Shown piece by piece: positions 1 through 11,537 of a stretch of DNA of 64,000 nucleotides. Numbering within the stretch: position 1 is the first letter of the stretch; each line of letters starts with the position of its first letter. Made by a program: the position numbers and the translations under genes. A model generated the notes under the pieces. The model was not told the origin of the DNA. It worked only from the letters and a program-made list of their open reading frames with translations, and searched no databases. This DNA is from Panagrolaimus kolymaensis (taxonomy: Eukaryota; Nematoda; Chromadorea; Rhabditida; Panagrolaimidae). The stretch is taken from contig JAJQJQ010000013.1 in NCBI GenBank assembly GCA_028622995.1, forward strand, positions 2,790,001 through 2,854,000, given 5' to 3'.

Positions 1-3000
1 TAAAAGCTTTTGTTTTCTGGATGATCCACTTTAATTATTTTGCTTTCATCTTCAAGATTTTGGAATTCAAATCCATTTTTGATAAGTTTTCCTTTTTCAA
101 CCAAATTTGTTCCACCACAAATATGTTCGGATTCCATAACAGTTTGAAGTTCAAATTCACCATCGTTTTCCTTTGGGTGTAAATATGCGCTAACATATTT
201 ACCCATTTTTGAACATGGAACACAATAAAATGGTGGAAGACTTGATTGTTTTTTAGAAAATTCAAAACCAAAATTTTTATTATTTTTAAGAAAAACTATA
301 ATTTTTGAAGCTGGAATTCCGTTGGAATTAAATTGAATTTCAAATTCATTTGATAAATAAACCATTTTTTGAAATTTTTCTGCTACATATTTTTGAGGCC
401 CACAAATATGTTTTCCTTGACCAAAATGAATATATTCTTCGTCATCTTTATCAAAGCAAATTTTGGCGCTAAAATAATTTTTTAATTTTTGACATGCCCT
501 ACAATAAAATAATCCTTTAATATCCAAAGAAAATCGATAACAAAATTCTTGAGTTTCATCCATGAAAATAAATAAATTTTGAACTTGCAAAGTATTAGTT
601 TTTTCATTTGGTTCGATGAGAATATATCGAGGTTTTCGAACGATATCTTCTTGCTTTTCATATTTTACAGGTTTGCAAACGTGTTCGATTTCGTTAAGAA
701 TAACATAGTTTTCTTTTTCATTAAATTGTGCCTTGCTTCCTTTTTTTTGTATAGCACATTTGGAACACATAAATCTTTGGGTGGTTTTATCAAAAAAATA
801 TTCATAACATAATTTCCTTTCATTTAAATAAAAAATTACAAGTTTTGAATTGAGAATGCCTTTTTTGTTTCGTTGAAATTCAAATCCACCTGATCGAATA
901 ATTCTGTTTTCATCGATTTTTTCCATAGTTTTTTCAAAATTGTATCCACTTTTGCTTAAAATTTCGAAACCTTTACTTTCTTTTAATTCTGAATATTTTA
1001 ATGGTTCACAAACATGCTTGACTTTGCCGAGAGTTAAATATTCTGAACCATCATCTGGATTTTTATTTACTTTCGCTAAAGGATGAATACTTTTTGGTTT
1101 GCATTTTCGGCAATAATAAACTTGCTTTCTTTGATCGAAAAAATAATGATAATAATTATTTTTATTATTGGAAATAAAAATAACCAAATCTGGAGGTGAA
1201 CAGTTATTGGTTTCGGAATTTTTGTAAAAATGAAAATCGGGAAATTTTACAATATTTTCTTCCCCATCAGAATATTTCCGAGGTTCACATAAATGCTTTT
1301 CATTTTTTACTTCCACATAATATTCTCCAGCTTCGTTTTTTAATAAATTAATTCGGGCATTTTCTTTTCGATTATGTTTTCGACAACCCAAACAATAAAA
1401 ATCATTTCCATTTTGTCTTGAAAATTCATAAACTAAATCTTTGTTTTTATTTGAAACAAAAATGTAAACTCTTCCAACACCATTTTTTTCCTTATAATTA
1501 AATTTTGAGGCATCTAATTTAATTATTTCTCTATTTTCTATTGTTTTATAGGGTTGCAAAGAGCAGACATGAGTATTTTTGCCAAGTCTAATATACTCTT
1601 CTTCTCCGGTTGTTTCATTTTGGCATAATTTAGCATTTACATATGCCTTCTTTAACTTGCACTTATCACAAACATACATATTTCTTCTGGATTTAAATAA
1701 ATATTCATAACAGAGATTTCTATTTTCCAAATTGAAAATAATCAATTTTTTTTGTTCTTTTCCTCGAAAAATTGTTGTTTGAATTTCAAAATTTGTTGCT
1801 TTAACAATTTCAAATTCTTTCATTTCTTTATATTCTTGCAAATCGCATATATGCCCATTTTCTTCAATTTCAACGTATTCTTCTTCAGTGCCTTTATTAA
1901 ATATTAAAGCACGAAAACGAAAATTTTTCTTTTTTATACATCCAATGCAATAATAACTATTGGGATAACGATTTGGAGCATATTTATAACATAAGCTTCT
2001 ATTTTTTGGATCAAAGATTATTAATCTTTCTCTCATTTCTCCTTTAATTCCATTTATATATTCTTTCTTTATTTCATAATTTGGCTTTCGAAGAATTTTT
2101 TGTTTTCGAACTTTTCTTAATTCACAAATATGCTCGGCACCAAGAATTTCAACACAATCGTCGTTTCCAGCTTCCTCCTTAAGAATTTGAGCTCTCACAG
2201 TTAAATCTTTCAATTTACATCCTTGACACATAAAACTTGTGGCATCTTTAAAATATTCATGACATAATTCTCGATTGTTTGAATCATAAATTATTAATTT
2301 TTCATAAGTTATTCCTTTTTCATTCCATGGAACTATTTCAAAATTTGGTGGTTTTACAATTCGACGTTTATGAGATTTGTTAGGTTGCAAAGTAAGAAAC
2401 GGAGGAGTATGCTCTCTAAAATTTGATATGAACAATGTCCTTTTAAAAATCAAAATCTTGCAATTACTTACATTTCATTATCCGAATTTGGATTACTCAC
2501 TAAAGCTTGAATAACTTCTTCTTCATTAATTTTTGGTTGTTTTCTCCGAGATCGCTTCCTAAAAAATATATATATAACCAAATTAAATATATATATTATT
2601 TTCTTAAATGCTTACAAATTTTTGCTAGAAGTTTTTGTGTTTCCGCATTCATGGTTATTATCGGAATCAGTTTCATCAGAAAATTGGTCATCTCTGTTAA
2701 TTTCATGCCGTCGCTTTTGAGCTCTAAAAAAATAAAGCTTTTTATTTACCTAATTTTAAGATATTTTATAAAAAGCTTACTTTTTGGAAACTATTGGCAA
2801 AGGAGCGGTGACATGAATAGGAAATAATAAATCATAGACATTTCTCAATTTTAAAACTTCAATAAATTTTTCTTTTTCAATTCCATTATAAAGTTGAGTC
2901 GTGTCGATTAATTGCTGTTTAAGAAATTTATTTGAATCTAGATTCCTCAAAATTGTATCACAAAGAGGGTGGATAAATTTTTCATTATAAGTTTTGTTGG

Positions 3001-3553
3001 ATTCCTCTTTTTCATCGGATGAAACCTAAAATTATTATATATATTCTATCTTTTGGGCGAAATAAAACTCTTACTTCTTTTTTGAAAATTTTAGAATAAA
3101 CATTTTCACAAACTGTAGAATTTTTAAAGATCAAAGCTAAATTATGAATTTTATCTGCATTAAAAATACAAAGTATGTTCTGGAATTTAGGTGGTAATTA
3201 AATTAGCCTAGTTAAATGTGTATTATTCCTTACATGTTGCTTTACACATTCACTTTCAAATGGAATGGAAATTAACTTATATTCTAAAAGAATTTCGTTA
3301 ACAAATAAAAGGAAAAGAAAAATTTCACAAAAAACACACCTTCATTTTCAGGAGAAACAAGCAATATTTTTGATGGTGCATTTAATTGAAGTTTGCAAGC
3401 GCCTTGATGATGGATAACTTGGTTATCATCAATAATTAATAATTCAGGCAATTTAATTTTAGTCTAAAAAAATAAACAATTTTATATGTATCAAGATTAA
3501 AATGAATTTGTTACTTGAGTTGTTTCTTCATTTTGAGTATTATCATCAGCCAT
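1..3553 (-). CDS. Multi-module C2HC zinc-binding protein, 3' end beyond window
   Basis: I do not recognise a named family. The start ATG is at 3551-3553 and about eight exons follow leftwards. The first ends at 3515; the next ones run about 3463-3340, 3283-3234 and from 3179. The last exon is open from about 2435 to base 1. The N-terminal part (about 250 residues) shares segments with the gene at 44966-48196, for example NILCIFNADKIHNLALIFKN here against NILLVFSADKFYKLALIFNN there. A basic, acidic-spotted linker (KRSRRKQ) follows. Then come at least eight modules of about 85-90 residues. Each has an aromatic strand like LCYEYF, a YxCxxC pair, an Ala, an acidic EEYI strand and an HxC followed by EP or DL (EHICEL, GHICDL, THVCSL, KHLCEP, KHVCEP, EHVCKP, KHICGP, EHICGG). 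C-x2-C..H-x-C suggests a zinc-binding beta-hairpin like the WRKY/GCM1/FLYWCH group. A role in nucleic-acid binding is inference. Confidence 0.75.
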
Positions 3554-4844
3554 TTTACTCTCACTAAATATATTTTAAAAATTTATCTAAAAAATATTAG
3601 CAGAAAAGTCAGACAAAAAATATGTAATTTCTTTAACTATGAAAAAACAAAAGAAAATCGCGGGCTTTTTTTAAAAATTGTTTTGACATTTATCTTATTT
3701 TTTCGTTCATTCAAAAAAATAAAAGAAAAAAACTTACGAACGCCACTCGTACATTCGTTGTTCGTTCTTTTTTTATGGAAAGTTCAATACGTCCGTCACA
3801 TTCTTTTTGTGGCAAAGGGGCAAATGAATTGTAATGGAGACCAACTTTCACACTTAAAAAAAGAATAAAGTTAGTGGTGGTGCACCTCGGCAAACAAACA
3901 AAGATAGTGCTCTATCTTAAAAAAAATATTATCCATTTTTATGGGAGCAATCACTATGAAACAGAAAATGGATCGAAAGCTTCAATAACTAAATTAAGGA
4001 ATATACAGAAAGATATTAAATGTAAAATATTTCACATCAGAAGAAAAATTCAGTAGAAAAATAAACATACAAAGATTGTTTTATTATTTATACTTTCTGT
4101 TTTCTTTACTCGATTTGATCTTGAACTTTTTTCAAGATTATGTAATTTTATTTTGATACAAGAAAACTTTTTTACAATAAGATTTTGTTAATTTATCTTC
4201 TTTTATGGTACTTTTAAAATATCTATGAAATAAACGAAAAATATTAATCCTTCAATTGATTAAAAAAGCTTTTTTTAAAAAGCGGAGCTTTTTTTGACAC
4301 AGACGCAAAAGTTTTCTATTTCTGCTATTGGATTTCTCGATTGCCTGCACATCTTTATGAAGTTTAATATTAAATGGGGCTTCGATTTTAACGATCGGCT
4401 TCATCTCAAATCAATTAAAAAAGGGATGATTCACTTTTGCAAAAGAAAAAAATATAGAAGAAAGCATTTTTTGTCTATCCATTGGACAAATGTAATGAAA
4501 TTTGTACCAAAAAAATTACTGACACTGTAAGTATTTCTTTAGTGGGGAAAAAACTCAACATACAAAAAAGACTGCACGAGTATGTGGGAGAATATTCAAG
4601 CATAGAGCGGAGCTAATTATAATTTTTGCATGGAAATCGGAGGGGAGTTACAGCTCAAGTTTTATGAAAGTAACAACAACACCGAGTATAACATAAAAAA
4701 AGATAACAAAACATTTTTATTTAACTTGATTAATTCTAACTAGCTATAATCAAAAAAGTATGTTAAAGGCAAAAGTCTTATTATTGAAATATTTATTTAA
4801 TAATGGGCTCTCTTAAACATAGTTTTATTAGCTGCTTCTTCTTT
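3554..4844. other. Intergenic, no gene seen
   Basis: This stretch separates two minus-strand genes whose 5' and 3' ends face each other. The reading frames present are short, AT-rich and lack splice-linked continuation. A short hairpin-like string (AAAAAGC, GG, then GCTTTTTT) sits near 4277-4296. Nothing else is supportable. Confidence 0.6.
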
Positions 4845-6429
4845 TCATGCATCAATGCCATGCTTTATTTCTAGATTTTTAGGAATTCCACAATAATCTT
4901 TCAAGTATTTTAATGAAACTCCAAATTTCTTATTATTTTCTTCTGATTCTTCTGTTCCTCGAACTTCTCGAAAGAAAGCTCCAATTGAACCGACCCATGA
5001 AATTTTTTGCAAGGTTAAAAAGGCAGCTTCCGAAAGGGTCAGCATTCGATTCATTACAATAACAATTTCGTTTTCTTCAGTTGAAAATGCTATGATTTTG
5101 GGAGATGTAAAAATCAAACATCTGCCATCACTATCAGGAAAATCGTCGTCAACAAAGAAAGAATATTTGAATTCTAATCTATAAAAAAAGAAATTATTTT
5201 ATTTGCAAAATTCATATATTAGCAAGGGGGGAAATCTTGATAAATGAAATTAGCGAAAAGGCTTATTTATGTCAAAATTTAAACGAGTCTAATTAAAAAT
5301 ACCATAATTTGGAATTAATTTTTAAAAATAAACTAAAAAAAGCTAAGTATGTGGAAATATGTATTAAATAATGTGTTCCATTGTATAAAAAACATTTATC
5401 TCTCACCTTGCAGTTTCATTTTGAACGTTAATATCAACTTTATAGATGTTAAGTTTAAATAAAGTTTCACTATCTTCACCATCCCCAAACTTTTCTTTGA
5501 TAATGCAACAAAGTTCAGTTTTTTCATTTCGATAAAATCGAGCATAAACAAAATCTTCAGTTTTTATATAATTTGTTAAGGAATATCGATGGTAATCTCC
5601 TCGAAAATGAAGCTGTTCCAACGAACCTTCCATAAACATAAGCAATTGAAAACCAAATTGTAAAGAATTTCCAACAATTCCAGCTTGAAAAATTTGCTTT
5701 GTATTATGAAATAAGCTTTCAAAATAACCAAATTCACTAATTTTATTTTCATTATCGATAGTAAAATAAAATTGTTTATAAAATGGAGTGAATAAACGTT
5801 GAGAATATTGAGAAAAATCTAAATATTGCAGATTAGATTGAAGCCGATTTGGTTCCACCATAAATCGAGGTTTTCCAAGAACATAATCATGAAAAGTAAT
5901 TTGCAAAGTATTGCATTCATAACAAATTTGTTGAAGGAATTCGTTAATTGCATGAAGTTGGGTTTCGTAATTTGTTAATTCTTTGGTTTCTAAATCAATG
6001 CAGAATATATGAGGACCATTGTCGTCATCTTCTTCTGACAAACTTTTTCGTGTGATTTTCTAAAAATTAATATATAAAACATTTTTAAATTAGCTTAAAA
6101 AGCGGAATTTTTTTATTCTTTATTATGATTTTTTGTTTTGTTTAACAAAATACAATACTTACTTTTCCGGCGGCCATAATCCAAAGCTTTGATTCAACGA
6201 TGCCACAAGCAAAAGATTTTTTATTTTCATCGCAATACTTGCATTTGTAATCCGCAAAAATACTCAAGTTTAAATCTATTTTCTCATCCAATTCGCCAGC
6301 ATTTAAAACATTTTTTCGATACACAACCAATTTTCCACTTTTTTGTTCTTCACCGATGGCATAAATGGAATGATCATGTAAACCAATCAAATAAGCATTT
6401 TTGGGTCGCTTTTGTGAAACAAAATACAT
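4845..6429 (-). CDS. Acidic protein of unknown function, three exons
   Basis: Exons are about 6429-6163, 6059-5405 and 5178-4845. Donors (GTAAGT after 6163, GTGAGA after the second exon) and T-rich acceptors keep one reading frame. The protein is about 420 residues with no signal peptide or membrane segment. The first exon has repeated beta-strand-like stretches (AYLIGLHDHSIYAIGEE, KLVVYRKN) and a CKYC pair, which could be blades of a propeller, but this is not shown. Exon 2 opens with a basic-acidic patch (KSLSEEDDDN) and is rich in aromatic residues. The C-terminus contains GSIGAFFREVRGTEE. It lies on the same strand as the zinc-module gene to its left. Function is unknown; the start could be further upstream if another 5' exon exists. 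Confidence 0.65.
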
Positions 6430-6898
6430 TTTCTAATTAAAGTTTAAAAAACTTGTGTAATAAAGTAAATAAAACAAGTTATTATATGGATTTCTTGAAT
6501 AAATCAAGAAAAAAATACAAAAGCGTTTTTATGGCAAATCCCCAATTCAAAAGATTTTCATTAAGTCTCTGAAAGCCACAAAACAGGCTTTCTGGCAATT
6601 TCAAAAATTAAAAGTTCACTTTACTTTTGAATTTCTATTTTGTCAAAAGAGGAAAAAAATATTAAGAAAAAAATTAAAAGATGAAAATTTTAATAAATTT
6701 AGCTTAAAAAAATAAAAGTATTGAAATTCATACACTTTATGTTCAAATATTGATTTATTTTTCTTAAAAAAAAGAAAGAAGGGCGGCAAAACAATGATTT
6801 ATGGGAACAGTAAAAAAAAAAGCAAAAATAAAAGAACAGCGTCAGACATTTTTTCAAGCAAAATAAAAAGATGATTCATTTTTGCAAAAGCAATAATA

Positions 6899-8083
6899 TT
6901 GGGGTTTTCGAAAAGTCCTGTCGCCGACAAATTCAATTGGTTTAACTATGAGGGAGAATACTTTTAAAACGCGGTTTGCTGATGTTTGTAGACCCACTTA
7001 ATGGGGTTTCGGCGATAAAAAAAAGGTATGGCACCTCTCTGGATAATCTTGGAGTTCTAAGCCATTTAATAATTAAGATGCAAATTTTCAACCGAACAGA
7101 CTCTTAATTGGTCTTCAAAAATTTGAATTTGGTCTGAAATTCCTAGAAAACATTGAATTCAACCTTTTTTACATATGATTTGACCAAAATAAATCCATAT
7201 CCTTGGAAAAAGTTTACATATTTATGACCATCTTTAGCTAAGATGGAGCAACATGGCTATGTTGCTAAAAAATGATGTTTCGACACTGTTTTTTTAATTT
7301 TTTTGCTAAATTTAGCATTAAAGGTATAAAAAATAATTATTCTTAAAGTTTCAAATCAAAACATCGTCAAAAATCTTATTTTGGATAGCCAATTTGGTGT
7401 ATGTATCATGGTAAAAAAAGATGTCCATTTTTTAGACTATTTCCAACTATTTCCTGCTATATATAGAGGCTTTTTAGCATAAAAACAGCTAAAATTAGTC
7501 CAAAAAATGGAAGGACCATGGCAAAAAAGGACCATCCATTTTATGCTCTTTATAGCTCTATAATGTCTGTATATGGTGGATACACCAAATTGGCTATCAA
7601 AAATAAGGTTTTTGACGATGTTTTGATTTAAAACCATAAGAATAATTATTTTTTATACTTTTAATGCTAAATTTAGCAAAAAAATTAAAAAAACAGTGTC
7701 GAAACATCATTTTTTAGCAACATAGCCATGTTGCTCCATCTTAGCTAAAGATGGTCATAAATATGTAAACTTTTTCCAAGGATATGGATTTATTTTGGTC
7801 AAATCATATGTAAAAAAGGTTGAATTCAATGTTTTCTAGGAATTTCAGACCAAATTCAAATTTTTGAAGACCAATTAAGAGTCTGTTCGGTTGAAAATTT
7901 GCATCTTAATTATTAAATGGCTTAGAACTCCAAGATTATCCAGAGAGGTGCCATACCTTTTTTTTATCGCCGAAACCCCATTAAGTGGGTCTACAAACAT
8001 CAGCAAACCGCGTTTTAAAAGTATTCTCCCTCATAGTTAAACCAATTGAATTTGTCGGCGACAGGACTTTCCGAAAACCCCAA
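6899..8083. mobile_element. Large foldback element (long terminal inverted repeats, TA-flanked)
   Basis: Two arms of about 503 bp (6899-7401 and 7581-8083) are near-identical inverted copies around a spacer of about 179 bp. Both ends read TTGGGGTTTTCG inwards and both are flanked by TA (6897-6898 and 8084-8085), the target duplication expected of Tc1/mariner-type and several related DNA transposons. No transposase frame is present, so it is a non-autonomous foldback or MITE-like element. Arm mismatches are few and concentrated near the inner ends, for example around 7350-7395. The spacer contains no coding frame of note. Confidence 0.85.
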
Positions 8084-8890
8084 TAAAATTAAAATAAGAA
8101 AGAAGCGTAAAAAGAAATTTTTCCCGACCGTTCTTTTTTTTGAATATCGTGATCATGTTTTTATTTGCCTGATTTTCAAAAGTTTTTCTTCAAATAATCT
8201 TTGTCTCTTTTCCCAAAAAGTTTTTTAACAATCAACAATTTAAAAAACTTTGTAATTTTTGAAGTAAACTTAAATTTATAATTTTAATATTTTACTTTTT
8301 TAATTAAAAAAAATAAAAAGTAAATGATTATATTTTTATTAAAGATATGAAATTAAATTATTTAAGTTTTAAACCTGGATTCAAACTTTAAAATGTTCGA
8401 CAAAAAACATTTACAATTTAATAAATTTTTCAACAAATAAGTAGGAAGGAAAAAATTATAATTTTCACCTACCTCAAAAAATATATTTAGCACCTGATGT
8501 CGTTATGAATTGGTTTTCTAAAGATGAAGTGCACTTTTTTTTTGTTTTACTCTAAACATTATAGTATTCTTCAATTTTCACGAAAGACAAATAAATTTTA
8601 ATGTTAAATAAAGCTAATGGAATTCCTAAGCAAGCATTCTTTAAAGTGTTTAATTAATGGTAAAAAAATTTATTGGTTTTATTTTTTCACGCTATAAAAA
8701 TTAATATGTATGTATTTCCAAAAACTATGAATTTATAAAGCCTTTAAAAAGTAAGTGTCTATAATTATTTTTTGAAATAAAAAATTCAAGAGGCTGAAGT
8801 AGTATTTAAAAAAGTACGTTCATTTTTTATTTAGTTTTAAAAAAATTAGGTAAAACAAAAAACGAAATTTTTTTGTTCAGAATCTTAAAA
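8084..8890. other. Intergenic and 5' flank of receptor gene
   Basis: AT-rich sequence between the foldback element and the first receptor. No conserved frame and no RNA gene was seen. The stretch just before 8891 presumably holds the receptor promoter and 5' leader; no clear TATA element stands out. Confidence 0.5.
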
Positions 8891-10177
8891 ATGCCTGCTG
8901 TGAATAATACGACAACATTTATTTGTTATATTGCTGGGATACCCTTCACAAAATTTGATGGTGTTGATCGAATTGATGAAACCCGATGCGATTTTGCTAA
9001 CATCGCTATGGTTTTGAATAATATCCATTTGGGTCATATTTGTGCTGGATTATTAATTCTAATAATTTTAATATCAATTTTTGGGAGAATTAAAGAAAAT
9101 TATCGTTGGTTTATTTTAAATCAAGTTTTTTGGGATTTATTTATGACTTATGATTATATTGATGATAATTCCATTTTCAAAATAATATTAGGGTCTACAA
9201 AAGAAAAAAGAGGTTTTTATCGATTTATTCCAGCGAATTTTCAAGCTTCATTTTTTTCTATTATGCAAACTCAGCCATACTCATCTTTGCTTTTGCTATG
9301 TATTACTCGATTTTTATGTTTATATTTTATGAATTTTTATGAAAAGCTTACTCGAAAACGACGAATTCTTTATTTTATAATTATTTTTAATTTTATTACT
9401 TTGATTTTTCATACGAATGACCAATTTTTTAATTTAGCTGATGATAGGCAAAATTATTTAAGCGACCTCTGTAATATCCAAGCTAAAACAAAAAAACAAA
9501 AAAATCTATGTTTTTACGATTTTGAATATGTTCAAAAAAAATATTATTCCCCTGATTTTTTGTATAATTTTTGGGATATTATTTATAAAACTTTTTCTAT
9601 TATCGTTTATCTAAAACCGATGATATTTTTGTTATTTTCAATTATTGCAACAAGTTTAATTATTTTTAAAATTGCAAAACAAGCCAAATTTCAAATAAAA
9701 CATAATAAACGAGATTTTTTTAATTCTCTTCGAGTTTCTTTGGTAATGCTTCTCCAAACTATATTATATTTTTTGGTATTTTGTCCCGAATTTTTTAAAT
9801 TTATTCAAGGTCTTTGGTTTGTTAATATATTTATTTCATATCCACAAAAAGATTACGATATGGTTGGTTATGAAATAGAAGATTGTCCTGAAAATTCTTT
9901 CATATGTTTATATTTTCCTGTTCCAAAATGGTTACACAGCGAATTCTTTGGTTTAGCTGATGCAAGAATTTTACAAACAATTGTTCAAATAAGAATTTTT
10001 TTGGAATCCATTATAGTTTTATCGATTATGACTGGATATCGAGAAGCTATATTTAAATTAATTAAATTTATTTATAAATTTGTTAACAGCCCAATAAAAA
10101 AATATTTAAATATTAAATCTATTGGTAGCAGTATATCTACATCAGACGTTAAAGCCATTTCACGAACAAAAAAATAG
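8891..10177 (+). CDS. 7TM chemoreceptor-like protein, paralog 1
   Basis: Single-exon protein of 428 residues. I chose the ATG at 8891 (AAAA before it) over an upstream in-frame TTG. Seven hydrophobic segments are visible: HICAGLLILIILISIFG (TM1), FILNQVFWDLFMTYDYI (TM2), YSSLLLLCITRFLCLYF (TM3, ending in an R-F/L motif like the DRY position), RILYFIIIFNFITLIF (TM4), IVYLKPMIFLLFSIIATSL (TM5), SLRVSLVMLLQTILYFLVF (TM6) and IRIFLESIIVLSIMTGYREA (TM7). A long variable extracellular loop with Cys residues lies between TM4 and TM5. The layout fits a nematode chemosensory GPCR, but I cannot assign it to a named C. elegans family. Its neighbour at 11538 is a close paralog and the gene at 24982-25905 a more distant one. 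Confidence 0.8.
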   Translation: MPAVNNTTTFICYIAGIPFTKFDGVDRIDETRCDFANIAMVLNNIHLGHICAGLLILIILISIFGRIKENYRWFILNQVFWDLFMTYDYIDDNSIFKIILGSTKEKRGFYRFIPANFQASFFSIMQTQPYSSLLLLCITRFLCLYFMNFYEKLTRKRRILYFIIIFNFITLIFHTNDQFFNLADDRQNYLSDLCNIQAKTKKQKNLCFYDFEYVQKKYYSPDFLYNFWDIIYKTFSIIVYLKPMIFLLFSIIATSLIIFKIAKQAKFQIKHNKRDFFNSLRVSLVMLLQTILYFLVFCPEFFKFIQGLWFVNIFISYPQKDYDMVGYEIEDCPENSFICLYFPVPKWLHSEFFGLADARILQTIVQIRIFLESIIVLSIMTGYREAIFKLIKFIYKFVNSPIKKYLNIKSIGSSISTSDVKAISRTKK

Positions 10178-10443
10178 TTATTAATAATTAATATTTTTTT
10201 TGTTTTGTTGTTTTTTTACAAATTTAATTTAAAAAATAAATCCATTGCAAGCTTTTGTGGAGGTTGACTAGCATACAAGTAACGATGAATAGCTCCAAGC
10301 CACAAAAAATCTTGCGCACATTTTTATATTCCTATAGCGTTACTATGGCAGGAACTCTTACAATAGGCGTTTTTAACCTGAAAACGTTGTATTTTTTCTA
10401 TGAGTTTTTGAAGAGATTTAAAGATTATGGAATACACCGCTTC

Positions 10444-10630
10444 ACACGTCTGTTTTTTGCGAAATAGAGTTGAAGATTTTTCTAGAAGGTTGTACTGTTT
10501 TTTTGATAAAGACACAGTAAATTTCAAATTTTGTGGGTTTTCGACACGAATTTTTCTTTTCTTTGTTCAAAAAATACGGTACAACCATCTAGAAAAATCT
10601 TCAACTCTATTTCGCAAAAAAAAGACGTGT
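10444..10630. repeat. Short inverted repeat (52-bp arms)
   Basis: Arms 10444-10495 and 10579-10630 are inverted copies with few mismatches (ACACGTCTGTTTTTTGCG at one end, its complement at the other), around a loop of about 83 bp. It has the form of a MITE or foldback remnant. I see no convincing target-site duplication. Confidence 0.7.
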
Positions 10631-11057
10631 TCACTTAATAAAATATTTTTTATCTCTCGCCCACATTTAATTCTCAATAAAACTTCTTTTTTAAATCATT
10701 TATTTATGTATTATATTGATAAAAAAAAATGGTCATAATTTTTTTTATTTCCAAAAATGAATAAAAAAAAAATAAAAGATAATTTTTTAATGTATTTTCT
10801 AATCAAAGTAAAAACATTTTTTTACATTATTTTTATTGATGCTTAATGTAAAATTGTTATGGAAAAGGTTATGGCGTTTTTGAAAACCAAATAATAATAT
10901 TAAATTTGCCCATAAAAATAATTCGAATCAATTTTTATGTGTAAAAAAAGGGGATTAAATTTACTCAAAAAACTAACTTTTTCAAATTTTTTTTTATTTT
11001 CATTTTTTTTAACAAATTTTTATTACGACAAAATATTCTTTTGAATATTATACTGTA

Positions 11058-11527
11058 TAGTGTTAAATTACCGACCGAAAAGTCGGTAATTACCGACTTA
11101 CCGACCGACTTTTTACCGACCGATTTACCGACCGACCGTTTTTTTATACCGACTTTTTACCGACTTTACCGACCGACAAAATTTTATACCGACATGTTTT
11201 TCTCAAGTATTTATTAAGATTTGTTTTTCTTAAAAAGTTAATAGAAATACTATTTTTTTGATGTTATTACCACTTTAGCATTTAAAAAAATGTATTTTTT
11301 GACTAAAAACTGAAAGTTTTTTCTAATTTTTAACTCGAAAAAAATTTTTATACCGACTTATTATCGACCGACCATATTTTTATACCGACTTTTTACCGAC
11401 CGATTTACCGACCGACCATATTTTTATACCGACAAATTACCGACTTTACCGACCGGGAGCAATTTCCATACCGACAATTTTCTGAATTTACCGACTTTTT
11501 TGTCGGTCGGTCGGTAATTTAACACTA
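11058..11527. mobile_element. hAT-like MITE with internal TACCGAC tandem repeats
   Basis: The ends read TAGTGTTAAATTACCGAC inwards from both sides, and the direct repeat ATACTGTA flanks the element at 11050-11057 and 11528-11535. An 8-bp target duplication and a TAGTG start are typical of hAT-superfamily elements. The 470-bp interior is made of clustered TACCGAC/ACCGACCG units on the plus strand at both sides of a plain AT-rich centre (about 11190-11340). There is no transposase frame. The right end lies 10 bp before the ATG of the next receptor gene. Confidence 0.85.
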
Positions 11528-11537
11528 ATACTGTATC

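Noticed and set aside
579..812. Plus-strand open frame inside the left-edge gene
   Set aside because: Opposite-strand shadow of the multi-module coding frame; no independent evidence.
3515..4056. Open frames around 3.5-4.1 kb
   Set aside because: Low-complexity K/N/F-rich translations in intergenic DNA, with no paralog or splice sites.
6899..8083. CRISPR-like or rRNA hairpin explanation for the palindrome
   Set aside because: Two single long arms with TA flanks; no spaced short repeats and no rRNA sequence.
11058..11527. Simple satellite or telomere-like array from TACCGAC repeats
   Set aside because: The precise terminal inverted repeats and 8-bp target duplication show a transposable element rather than a free satellite or telomere (TTAGGC).
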